DNA from: Kiritimatiellia bacterium
GTDB lineage: Bacteria; Verrucomicrobiota; Kiritimatiellia; UBA8416; YA12-FULL-48-11
Length of the DNA: 64,000 nucleotides
Direction: 5' to 3'
Assembly: GCA_028716365.1 (NCBI GenBank)
Contig: JAQUPZ010000001.1
Location: 372,001 to 436,000 of the forward strand
Each line of letters starts with the position of its first letter. The first letter of the stretch is position 1. Under the pieces are notes generated by a model. The model saw only the letters and a program-made list of their open reading frames with translations, ran no database searches and had not been told where the DNA came from. Positions 1 to 6,341 of this stretch are shown here, piece by piece. The position numbers and the translations under genes are program-made.

Positions 1-59
1 AAAAACGACAACCAAAACAGTTCTGTCGTACTTTCCTTCCTAATCCCACGATAAATAAC

Positions 60-902
60 ATGCTTTTTCTTATAGAAAAACAGCTTCCTAAGGATTCATT
101 AATTGGCACGGCAAAAGCTGGTATGGAAGTCAAGGTTGAGACAAAAAGCAATACGACAAAAAATGAATCTCTCCAACCCGTGGATGATAAGCTTCCGACA
201 GGAAAAATAAGTGAAAAAAGGGATGATTCAAATACTGCACTCAAAAGTCCTGCAAACCCCTTTAAGGATTTTTTGGTTGGGACGAAATGGTATTGGAATG
301 GTAGCGAAGTGCTGGAATTTAGAAAAGATGGTACTGTTGGACATGATGGATGGGAACGTAGGGGGCTTGTTACTGGATGGGAAATTTCGGGACCCAGTCA
401 GGTTAGATTCACAATACTAAAGGGAAGAAATACTCTATTACATGCTTATCTGGATTTTTCTGAGGATCGACAATATTTTACTGGTAAAGACTATGGTGGT
501 ACAGCTTTGAGAAGAAGTCAAAAGGTTGAAATTGTAACGGATAGGAGTCCTCTTCAGTCCGTAGATGATAAGTTGTCGGTGGGAAAAATTGATGTTGGTA
601 ATGTTCCGGATGCTTTTAAGAAGAAGGTCTCTTTGTTTGCACCTTATCCTGAATCTTATAAAGGTGCGCCAACGGACAAGCTTTCTGTTCAATATGCTGT
701 TATTGAAATTCTTAAACAAGTTGGAGTTGGATATAACTTTAAAGAATCCTACAAGAATACCGAACCTGCATGTAAACAATGGGCACGACCTAGCATAAAA
801 GAAATAGAGTGTGATAAGGCATTAGAAATGATCCTATCCCCTGTAGGATTGACTTACACCTTTGAAAACAATGCGGTAGTCCTTCAAAAGGGTAGGCGTT
901 GA
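60..902 (+). CDS. Hypothetical protein with lipocalin-like and STN-like segments, possibly 5'-partial
   Basis: Not recognised as a named family. Residues about 68-150 (FLVGTKWYWNG, then EFRKDGTV and GWE) resemble the small beta-rich repeats common in secreted proteins of PVC-group bacteria. The last 35 residues (ALEMILSPVGLTYTFENNAVVLQ) look like a secretin/TonB short N-terminal (STN) fold. A short phrase, PVDDKLPTGKI near residue 41 and SVDDKLSVGKI near 165, occurs twice. The frame has no stop between the left edge and this ATG, and the codons upstream stay open, so the true start may lie outside the window; no signal peptide is visible from this ATG. It converges with the response regulator gene 9 bases downstream. 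Function unknown; an envelope role is a guess. Confidence 0.6.
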   Translation: MLFLIEKQLPKDSLIGTAKAGMEVKVETKSNTTKNESLQPVDDKLPTGKISEKRDDSNTALKSPANPFKDFLVGTKWYWNGSEVLEFRKDGTVGHDGWERRGLVTGWEISGPSQVRFTILKGRNTLLHAYLDFSEDRQYFTGKDYGGTALRRSQKVEIVTDRSPLQSVDDKLSVGKIDVGNVPDAFKKKVSLFAPYPESYKGAPTDKLSVQYAVIEILKQVGVGYNFKESYKNTEPACKQWARPSIKEIECDKALEMILSPVGLTYTFENNAVVLQKGRR

Positions 903-911
903 TTTGGCGGG

Positions 912-1283
912 TTAGATTTGCAGTAACTTTTCCAATATCTCAACAAGCTCTTCTTTGTTAAAGGTTTTCTTGTTAATGATGGCAAAAACCTTACCTTGCA
1001 GTCTTTCTGTTTCTTTATCGGACAGAGAGAATCCAGTCATGATTACAACAGGTGTATCTTGAGTAGCAGGATAGTTATTTATTACCGTTAATATGTCCCA
1101 GCCGCTTATGTGGGGGAGGATCAGGTCAAGGAAGACAACATCGAACTTCTTTCCGCTTTGTAATACATCTCTTGCCACTTTCCCGTTATTTACAATTGTT
1201 ATCAGAACATCTTTTTGTTGAACCAGTTTTTCAATCAATCGGCATATCAGTACATCGTCATCTATTATCAGAATATTTTTCAT
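912..1283 (-). CDS. Stand-alone response regulator receiver protein (CheY-like)
   Basis: A single receiver domain with no output domain, 123 residues, the usual length for CheY-like proteins. The acidic pocket is at D8-D10 (IDDD), the phospho-acceptor is D53 in VVFLDLILP, the switch threonine is T83 in IMTGF, and the conserved lysine is K105. It would take a phosphate from an unlinked histidine kinase and signal by protein contact; no kinase is encoded nearby. It has its own upstream region and no operon partner. A similar but not identical regulator lies at 21526-21909. Confidence 0.93.
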   Translation of the reverse strand: MKNILIIDDDVLICRLIEKLVQQKDVLITIVNNGKVARDVLQSGKKFDVVFLDLILPHISGWDILTVINNYPATQDTPVVIMTGFSLSDKETERLQGKVFAIINKKTFNKEELVEILEKLLQI

Positions 1284-1355
1284 GGCTTGTGATTTCTGTA
1301 TAACCGGGAACTATTCTCATTATTTCTTAACTTTACCTCATCCCTCCCTAAAACG

Positions 1356-1530
1356 CAATTCCCCCCGCTTCACTAACGTCCCTCTCATCGGCATATTAGC
1401 AATTTCTAATTGGGTATTCTAAAATTCAATTAATTGGGCATTTAAGGGCGGGTAGATGGCGGGTAGCATTTCTAATTGGCGGGTTTAGAAATGTAAATGG
1501 CGTATTGTAATGGGGCGATGAATTTTGGAT
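1356..1530. repeat. Degenerate intergenic repeat tract
   Basis: A tract between the response regulator and the next gene built from loosely repeated words such as ATTTCTAATTGG, GGGCATTTAAGGGCGGG and GGCGGGTTTAGAAATG. G or GCC/GGC clusters recur every 10-13 bases between AT-rich words. The same style of sequence recurs at 2907-3160, 22107-22200, 22832-22849, 43140-43190 and 44400-44493. Confidence 0.5.
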
Positions 1531-1540
1531 AATTGATGAA

Positions 1541-2476
1541 ATGAAACGCTGGAACATAACAGCCTGTCTTGCCGTTTCTCTGTTGTTTATCAGCAATTCT
1601 ATAATACACGGAAAATCCAACGATACTTGCCCCTCACCTTATAAACTGGTTGAGAAACATAAAAACACTGAAGGTAAAATCGATATAAAAGGTTTATGGG
1701 GAGATCTTAAAATAACCTCTGATGTGTTTTTCAGCAAAGAGAACCCCTTATTTAAAGCAGATATTATTTCACTGAATACGGGCAATAATTGTTGGGACAT
1801 GATCAGGTTGACGAATATTTTTAAGGACGACTGCCAATTCCTATTCTTTCGATTGGACAAAGACAATAATTGGCACTTTGCTGGTCAAGTAGACAGGACT
1901 CGCACATTCTATCAACTTCCAAATCATAGAGTGGTTGAATATGACGGGTTCAGTCCATGGTTTGTGGTGAATAATGTAGCCAGTGAAGGAACCGGAATAC
2001 TGTTAAAAGAGGAAAGTTGGTATCTGCTCAGTGATAAAGGAGTCGAAAGAAAACTAAACTATCTCACAGAAGGACATTGGGCATCATGGGATCGTTATGC
2101 AATCTCATTTGAGTTCCATCAAACGGATATTCAGGAAAAAACCAAGGACAATAAAGTAATCGTAACATATAACCTAAAGTATGAATATCAGATGGACAAA
2201 CCGGACTTCACTACCCTTATAGAAACGAACATAATCAAGGAATACAGCTTCAACACAAGGAAGAGAAGTGGTAATATTCAAAAAGAAAAGATTGCAGATA
2301 CTCCATTCCCCGTAAATTCTGATCAGTTCGTAGAAACATATGGTTCTAATCTTGTGGCAGTAGCTGGGCAGAAAAAGAATGATGAAGATTTCCGAAAATG
2401 GTTTCAAGGATTTATAGATACCTGCCATCAGAAAACGAACAAGAAGAAATTGAGAACTATATTTGAGGAAAAATGA
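1541..2476 (+). CDS. Secreted hypothetical protein
   Basis: Not recognised. 311 residues with a clear Sec signal: MKR, then a hydrophobic stretch of about 17 residues (ITACLAVSLLFISNSII) and a probable cleavage near HGKS. The mature part is rich in aromatic residues and charged beta-strand patterns (WHFAGQVDRTRTFYQL, FSPWFVVNN) with no catalytic motif that I can see and no membrane anchor. It is monocistronic. The degenerate repeat tract runs up to its 5' side and no good ribosome binding site is seen before the ATG. Likely periplasmic or extracellular. Confidence 0.6.
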   Translation: MKRWNITACLAVSLLFISNSIIHGKSNDTCPSPYKLVEKHKNTEGKIDIKGLWGDLKITSDVFFSKENPLFKADIISLNTGNNCWDMIRLTNIFKDDCQFLFFRLDKDNNWHFAGQVDRTRTFYQLPNHRVVEYDGFSPWFVVNNVASEGTGILLKEESWYLLSDKGVERKLNYLTEGHWASWDRYAISFEFHQTDIQEKTKDNKVIVTYNLKYEYQMDKPDFTTLIETNIIKEYSFNTRKRSGNIQKEKIADTPFPVNSDQFVETYGSNLVAVAGQKKNDEDFRKWFQGFIDTCHQKTNKKKLRTIFEEK

Positions 2477-2551
2477 AATCAATATCCCGTTTCACAACTA
2501 TAAACGGGGGAAGAATTGATTGCCCATTCTAATCAGCGTAGAGCCAGCAAG

Positions 2552-2684
2552 AATCCATCCTTGTTTCCATACCGTTTTTATATTATCATTTAATCACAAG
2601 GGGCAAGTTTACCTGATATACGGCATTCTGGCTTTCCTCGTTATCGGTAGTCTCTGGACTGATCGCTAATCCGTTCTTGTTTCC
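2552..2684. repeat. Short dispersed repeat AATCC(A/G)T(C/T)CTTGTTTC
   Basis: The word AATCCATCCTTGTTTC at 2552-2567 recurs exactly at 26938-26953, and a variant, AATCCGTTCTTGTTTC, lies at 2668-2683. All copies are intergenic. Function unknown. Confidence 0.45.
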
Positions 2685-2750
2685 TTCTTGGCACCCTAGT
2701 ACTATCCTGTCCGCATTTGAGCAGGACAATTCATCAGGAGGAAGACGGAC

Positions 2751-2906
2751 ATGGCAAAGGAAAGAAACCAAAAGAAGATGGCTTTCTACAAGAGGTTGCG
2801 GAGAAATGGGCAGACCAACGAGGACATCAGAAAACTCTGGCTGGCAAAAAAGGACAAGGACGCTGAGACCGCCAAAGCAGCTGAAGCTCCCAAACCAACA
2901 GCCTGA
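2751..2906 (+). CDS. Small basic protein, 51 aa
   Basis: The ATG is preceded by a near-perfect ribosome binding site (CAGGAGGAAGACGGAC). The product is highly charged: MAKERNQKKMAFYKRLRRNG at the start, a hydrophilic middle (NEDIRKLWLAKKDK) and an Ala/Pro-rich tail. No family recognised. The strong translation signal and biased composition argue for a real gene. A second small Lys/Arg-rich protein with an equally strong ribosome site lies at 26027-26152. Confidence 0.6.
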   Translation: MAKERNQKKMAFYKRLRRNGQTNEDIRKLWLAKKDKDAETAKAAEAPKPTA

Positions 2907-3160
2907 CCTTCTCAATTTCCTCATTGCCCAGTTAGTTGCCCATTTACATCGCCATCACCAGCCGTCCTCCTCGCCCTTGAGTCCCTTTTAGGTCGCCTAC
3001 TAGTTGTTCTACCCCGCCATCTCATCCGCCCTCACCTCATTGCCCCTTCATAATATACCGTAACGCAAATTAATTCCCCGTTCATATATACAGCCCAATT
3101 TCTGTAACCGTATTTTTCAATTGTTACTGCGCCATTAATAGCCGTTCTAATAATCCGAAA
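2907..3160. repeat. Degenerate intergenic repeat tract with about 11-13 base spacing
   Basis: About 250 bases with no gene. CC or CCC clusters recur at roughly 9-13 base steps and are separated by AT-rich words (GTTGCCCATTTACATCGCC, GCCATTAATAGCCGTTC). No exact unit is kept. Shares words with 22107-22124, 43160-43185 and 44450-44475. Confidence 0.5.
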
Positions 3161-3165
3161 TAGTT

Positions 3166-4500
3166 TCATGAGATGGACTCTGCTTTTTGATTCTCTTCCC
3201 TAGCTTTACCCAGCATAGAAGATAGATGACCAGCCACGGCAGAACTCCGCCTTTCCAGTTCGTCTTGAATTGAACGGAGTAAATGTTTCAACTCCTCAGC
3301 CGAAAGCGAAGGTATATCATTCTCATTAGATAGCCGGGAAGATTTGTTGGTTGGCATGTCTGAAACTGAACGGTTCTTGTTCACAGCCTCGGCAAGATGT
3401 TCGGGTGAAATGTGCGTATAAACCTTTTCCATGGCCGGGCTACCCCAACCAACGATGGTCCTTATTGACGCCGCATCCATCCCGTTTTCTGCCGACATCG
3501 TTACCCAAGTATGGCGGAAGCTGTGAAACCCAACCTCCACAACAGCACGCTTACCTGTTCCTTTGCCAGTACCTTTTCGTATGGTTTCAATGCCGCACTT
3601 TTTGAAGAACTGTTTGAACCTGTCTGCGACGGTTGCGTCATCGTTCAAATAGTGACTGGCATAATCAGGGCACACATAGCCTTTGATAAAAGGAGACCAC
3701 ATAGAACTCAAGTGTTCAAATAACTCATAATGGATTGGGATGACGACTGAATGGCCTGACGTTCGGGCTGTTTTACGGGGCGTTACCCTAATTTTCTTTG
3801 CTACCATATCAATACAGTTCCACTGTAACGTGCAACAATCCCCCAAACGTAATCCGCTGTGATAGGCCAGCAGGCAGAGTGTTTTCAATTCGCCGTTGGC
3901 GTTCTGGAAAATCATCTTTAATTCTTCCTGTGTAAAGGCTCTCTTGCTCTGCGGATGGAGTTTCTTTAACACAATGCCTTCCCATGGGTTGAACATGGCA
4001 TCGGCGTTGTCTCCCCAAACCCTGAAAATCAGATGAAGCAGGTTGCGATACTTGTTAAAGGTATTGGGCGATACAGTTTCACTTAGCTCGGAAGCAAACT
4101 GTCGGGTGATTATTTTCGTAACGCTTGCCATAAGTTTCACGTTTGGATACTTTTCATTCATCCACTTAAGGAACCTGTCCCATTGAAATTCATATTGCCG
4201 AAGAGTGCTTTGACCACTGTCGGGGCGATTGACGGAGGCCAGATATTCCGGCCAAGCATTAGAGAGAAGCGATTGGTCGCTTGGAGTCGTCTGAATCACA
4301 GAGCCGTCGCCAAACTTCTCATTGAATGTGTCATCAAAGATTGCTGTCGTTACTTGAGCCATAAGGTGCTTGAAATCTTCTTCGGCATGAATCTTGTTTG
4401 TGGTCTTCAAGGAACGGGTATAGGGCTTGTTCTGGTACTCGTAATGATAATACCAGATTCGTTTTCTTTTAAATATTCGCCCTTTGGGTAATCCCGCCAT
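3166..4500 (-). CDS. Tyrosine recombinase / integrase
   Basis: Site-specific tyrosine recombinase of 444 residues, complete. An N-terminal arm-binding region (KGRIFKRKRIWYYHYEYQ) is followed by a SAM-like core-binding domain (about 80-180) and the catalytic domain. Catalytic residues visible: R218 (SGLRLGDCC), H326 and R329 (FHSFRH), W352 in the second-His position (GWGSP), and the nucleophile Y361 (KVYTH). The ATG at 4500 is chosen over a longer frame because it has a GAGGT site (GCGAGGTAAAA) and begins just after the excisionase-like gene stops. Same family as the integrase at 45411-46829 (shared RLGDCCTL, TFNK-RNLL, GFHSFRHT). Confidence 0.95.
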   Translation of the reverse strand: MAGLPKGRIFKRKRIWYYHYEYQNKPYTRSLKTTNKIHAEEDFKHLMAQVTTAIFDDTFNEKFGDGSVIQTTPSDQSLLSNAWPEYLASVNRPDSGQSTLRQYEFQWDRFLKWMNEKYPNVKLMASVTKIITRQFASELSETVSPNTFNKYRNLLHLIFRVWGDNADAMFNPWEGIVLKKLHPQSKRAFTQEELKMIFQNANGELKTLCLLAYHSGLRLGDCCTLQWNCIDMVAKKIRVTPRKTARTSGHSVVIPIHYELFEHLSSMWSPFIKGYVCPDYASHYLNDDATVADRFKQFFKKCGIETIRKGTGKGTGKRAVVEVGFHSFRHTWVTMSAENGMDAASIRTIVGWGSPAMEKVYTHISPEHLAEAVNKNRSVSDMPTNKSSRLSNENDIPSLSAEELKHLLRSIQDELERRSSAVAGHLSSMLGKAREENQKAESIS

Positions 4501-4510
4501 TTTTACCTCG

Positions 4511-4822
4511 CTAACTTGCCTTTTTGACACATATTTCCTGTGCCTCAACATCCTCTTTAAAGATACGACGGCATTTGCCCCCCGGCATAATGGAACGCAA
4601 TAGACCGTCGTGAATACAACGCCACACATGACGCTCTGAGACCTGCCACCTCTGAGCAACCTGCCGAACCGTAAGATATCCCAGTCGGCTGGTTTCATTC
4701 ATGGCCACAATAACAGGCTCCAATGCAGTGCCACGGAACTGACATCGAGCAGGCATCTCAATCGCTTGCCCATCAGAATTCGTCGCAACTGTCGTATTAC
4801 TAATGTCATAATTATTTTTCAT
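4511..4822 (-). CDS. Excisionase-like helix-turn-helix protein
   Basis: A 103-residue protein whose C-terminal half is a winged MerR/excisionase-type helix-turn-helix: YLTVRQVAQRWQVSERHVWR, then a wing (GGKCRRIFKEDVEA). This is the form of recombination directionality factors and DNA-binding accessory proteins of integrases. The N-terminal 40 residues are not recognised. The ATG at 4822 is preferred to an in-frame one 27 bases upstream because of the AGAGGAGATGAT site. It lies 10 bases upstream of the integrase on the same strand, so it probably directs or regulates excision of the same element. Two promoter-like elements lie upstream (4841-4870 and 4900-4905). Confidence 0.85.
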   Translation of the reverse strand: MKNNYDISNTTVATNSDGQAIEMPARCQFRGTALEPVIVAMNETSRLGYLTVRQVAQRWQVSERHVWRCIHDGLLRSIMPGGKCRRIFKEDVEAQEICVKKAS

Positions 4823-4840
4823 ATCATCTCCTCTAATTCC

Positions 4841-4870
4841 ATATTGCATGGCGTTCCCTAAAATCCGGAA
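4841..4870 (-). promoter_or_regulatory. Shared 30 bp upstream motif, copy 1 (before excisionase-integrase)
   Basis: Minus strand reads TTCCGGATT, 13 bases, TGCAATAT. The same blocks with the same spacing occur at 10160-10189 (+), 18149-18178 (-) and 19411-19440 (-), each just upstream of a gene. CAATAT could be a -10 box and TTCCGG an atypical -35 box 18 bases away, or the motif could be a regulator site. Confidence 0.6.
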
Positions 4871-4899
4871 CTATTTCTCCACGACTCTCCCACAGCATC

Positions 4900-4905
4900 A
4901 TTATA
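4900..4905 (-). promoter_or_regulatory. Promoter -10 box TATAAT upstream of the excisionase-like gene
   Basis: Minus strand GTGTATAATG, a perfect -10 hexamer. The word GTGTATAATG also occurs on the minus strand at 5497-5502 and 20735-20740. No good -35 box is seen. Transcripts would run through 4841-4870 into the excisionase-like gene. Confidence 0.5.
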
Positions 4906-4988
4906 CACACCAAGGCGAGATATTTTTCGGATATTTTTTGGCGAAGGATATCGGACAGGATTTACAGGCAAATGGATTTTGGCCGGGA

Positions 4989-5029
4989 AAAAGAAAGGGC
5001 ATCCAATACCTTCGCAGATATGGATGCCC
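4989..5029 (-). terminator. Intrinsic terminator of the hairpin-array RNA
   Basis: Minus strand: an 8 bp perfect stem GGGCATCC/GGATGCCC (5022-5029 with 4997-5004) followed directly by TTTCTTTTT. It ends transcription from the 5497 promoter before the excisionase-like gene. Confidence 0.7.
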
Positions 5030-5135
5030 TTCGCTCTTCGACTCGTCTTGTTATCAAGACAGCGATTTGAGGGCCAACAATCGCCTTCTGGTTAGGACGG
5101 CAACCATGCCAGTATGAGTCTCTACGCTATTATCA

Positions 5136-5436
5136 TTTTAATCCATACACCTAAGCGGTGTAACTTTGGCTCCTTGACCCAACCCGTAATCGCTTACGGG
5201 CAAGTGAGTGGAGCCACTTCTCACTTTTCGACCGGATAACCAGTCATTTTCGAGTCCTTATTTACGTATCGTTTCAATCCATACACTCACGAGGAGTGTA
5301 ACACTGTTTTCTGACCCAGTATTGAGTCATATTTAGCTTCAATCCATGTACCCATTAAGGGTACAACACACATTCCTAACCCGTTTATCGAGTCTCAGTT
5401 TGTTTTAATCCATACAGTCAATAAGTTGACTGTAAC
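5136..5436 (-). repeat. Four CRISPR-repeat-like units, about 66 bp period, degenerate
   Basis: The conserved block (plus strand AATCCAT) sits at 5140, 5276, 5341 and 5407, giving steps of 136, 65 and 66, as if one unit were lost or diverged between the first two. On the minus strand each unit is 30-35 bases, starts with GTTACA or GTTGTA, has a palindromic core and ends in GGATT(A/G)AA(A/G)(C/T). The unit at 5271-5304 ends in GGATTGAAAC, the 3' end typical of many CRISPR repeats. The units are not identical as true CRISPR repeats are, and no cas gene is in the window. Confidence 0.6.
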
Positions 5437-5496
5437 ATCTGCCCCGCACTACTCTATCTCTGCCATCGCTCAAGTCCGTTCGTCCATTTCAACTAC

Positions 5497-5502
5497 ATTA
5501 TA
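5497..5502 (-). promoter_or_regulatory. Promoter -10 box for the hairpin-array RNA
   Basis: Minus strand GTGTGTATAATGTAG with a perfect TATAAT hexamer; the -35 side is AT-rich with no good consensus. It lies between the stop of the 44-residue gene (5559) and the first array hairpin (5434), so transcription would start near 5490 and run leftward. Confidence 0.55.
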
Positions 5503-5558
5503 CACACGAGCCCAGACTATTTTATTAAAAACTTTAAAAAATCTTTTCAGGCCCTGAT

Positions 5559-5693
5559 TCATTCAGTTTTCCTCATAAACTTGTCAACATCATCCCTGAC
5601 AAATCTTAGTCTGCTCATGGCATTGGCACCCATATCTACAGCAGGACAGGGCAATACACAGCTCATCACCCGATAATCAAAAACTATCTTCAC
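5559..5693 (-). CDS. Small protein, 44 aa, possible DNA-binding wing fragment
   Basis: A GTG start overlaps the stop of the upstream small gene (GGGTGAAG), giving a 4-base overlap and likely translational coupling. The C-terminal part (SRLRFVRDDVDKFMRKTE) resembles the wing and last helix of excisionase-type helix-turn-helix proteins, where R-F-R-x-D-D-V-D-x-F is typical. The first helices of that fold are absent, so it is either a very short protein or a remnant. The N-terminal part (VFDYRVMSCVLPCPAVDM) is not recognised. Confidence 0.4.
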   Translation of the reverse strand: MKIVFDYRVMSCVLPCPAVDMGANAMSRLRFVRDDVDKFMRKTE

Positions 5694-5860
5694 CCGTTAT
5701 GGGTTTTGTCACTGGTAGGCATTGTAGCAGGCCGATGTCCCATCCTGTAACACCACAACGGGCAAGTCTCTGTGTCACAATGTCTGATTTTGGAGTATTG
5801 ATTATTCTGACATTCCCGGCACTTTGCTCGGATAGCCTTTAGCGGTCGTAATGCCTTCAT
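5690..5860 (-). CDS. Small cysteine-rich phage-type protein, 56 aa
   Basis: Product begins MKALRPLKAIRAKCREC and continues through HCDTETCPLWCYRMG. The pattern K-A-I-R-A-K-C-x2-C ... C-x4-C-P-L-x-x-Y-R-x-G is one I recognise from small zinc-binding proteins common in prophages and integrated elements; their function is unknown. The start is supported by an AGGATAAC site. Four of the cysteines (C14, C17, C28, C33) could bind one zinc. It heads the short operon running to 5559. Confidence 0.7.
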   Translation of the reverse strand: MKALRPLKAIRAKCRECQNNQYSKIRHCDTETCPLWCYRMGHRPATMPTSDKTHNG

Positions 5861-5877
5861 GTTATCCTGCCTTTTCT

Positions 5878-5897
5878 AGGAGCCTTTATGTGCTCCT
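5878..5897 (-). promoter_or_regulatory. Leader hairpin upstream of the cysteine-rich small gene
   Basis: A perfect 6 bp stem AGGAGC/GCTCCT with an 8-base loop, 18 bases before the ATG at 5860. It has no T-run, so it is more likely a leader structure than a terminator. Confidence 0.3.
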
Positions 5898-6189
5898 ACA
5901 GACAGGACGAAATATTGAAAAATTATTACGGCTGAGATGGGTTTTGGGAAATGACATGTGAATTCAGGGTTGGCAGTTAGGGGCAAAAAGGACAAAACTG
6001 AAAAAATTTTTCATTTTTTCCAGCTACAATTTACCAAAAGTTTTACGACATTGTTCTAGGTTTGCTTGCCCTTAGCCGGGATATCCCGTATTCCTGCCAT
6101 GGTCAAATTAGTTTTGTAATTAGCCGGGTCAGAATCTGGGATAATTTTCCTTACTTAAGCATCAGCATGATTTAGCCGACCAGAATTTC
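5898..6189. other. Intergenic stretch without a supported gene
   Basis: AT-rich, containing A and T runs (GAAAAAATTTTTCATTTTTT near 6001-6020) and the short palindrome CCGGGATATCCCG near 6080. Only tiny frames are present. I see no gene; it may hold promoters for the minus-strand small genes. Confidence 0.5.
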
Positions 6190-6282
6190 TTGTGGAAAAA
6201 AGAGGCTTGTGAGGTTGAGCGTGTGGCCGGACTACGATGGTGCATTACTCATTAATCTCACGCCTCCTCACAAGCCCCACAA
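6190..6282 (-). terminator. Long-stem structure / terminator after the 341-aa gene
   Basis: A perfect 11 bp stem GGCTTGTGAGG/CCTCACAAGCC (6266-6276 with 6204-6214) with an additional outer TTGTGG/CCACAA (6190-6195, 6277-6282). The loop of about 50 bases contains GCGTG/CACGC. On the minus strand the stem is followed by TCTTTTTTCC, as in an intrinsic terminator. It begins about 60 bases after the stop at 6342. A separate small RNA is an alternative. Confidence 0.5.
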
Positions 6283-6341
6283 AAAATCAATTTCATAAAA
6301 AAGTGAAAAAATAATTTCATATTTACAAATTGTTAACCTGT

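Larger units (their letters stand above)
4985..5495 (-). ncRNA. Candidate non-coding RNA made of tandem co-varying hairpins
   Basis: No convincing protein lies here. The minus strand has a TATAAT box at 5497-5502, about 470 bases of almost continuous hairpins, and a terminator at 4989-5029. Four units share GTTACA-stem-loop-stem-TGTATGGATT(A/G)AAA but each has a different stem: TACAGTCAA/TTGACTGTA, TGTACCC/GGGTACA, TACACTC/GAGTGTA, TACACC/GGTGTA. Both arms change together. A second hairpin follows in the spacers (GACTGG/CCGGTC at 5230-5245, TGACTCA/TGGGTCA at 5312-5329, ACTCG/CGGGT at 5379-5393). In each of these one pair is U-G on the minus strand but C-A on the plus strand, so minus-strand RNA is favoured. 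Other stems: CCCGTAA-GCGA-TTACGGG (GNRA loop, 5183-5200), AAGTGAG/CTCACTT (5202-5226), GTCTTG/CAAGAC (5045-5060). Function unknown. Confidence 0.6.

Noticed and set aside
4848..5117. A plus-strand frame of 89 codons over the hairpin array
   Set aside because: No ribosome site, odd composition, and it crosses the terminator and stems of the minus-strand RNA.
5136..5436. Calling the hairpin units a true CRISPR array
   Set aside because: Repeats are not identical, the gaps share a hairpin, and there are no cas genes.
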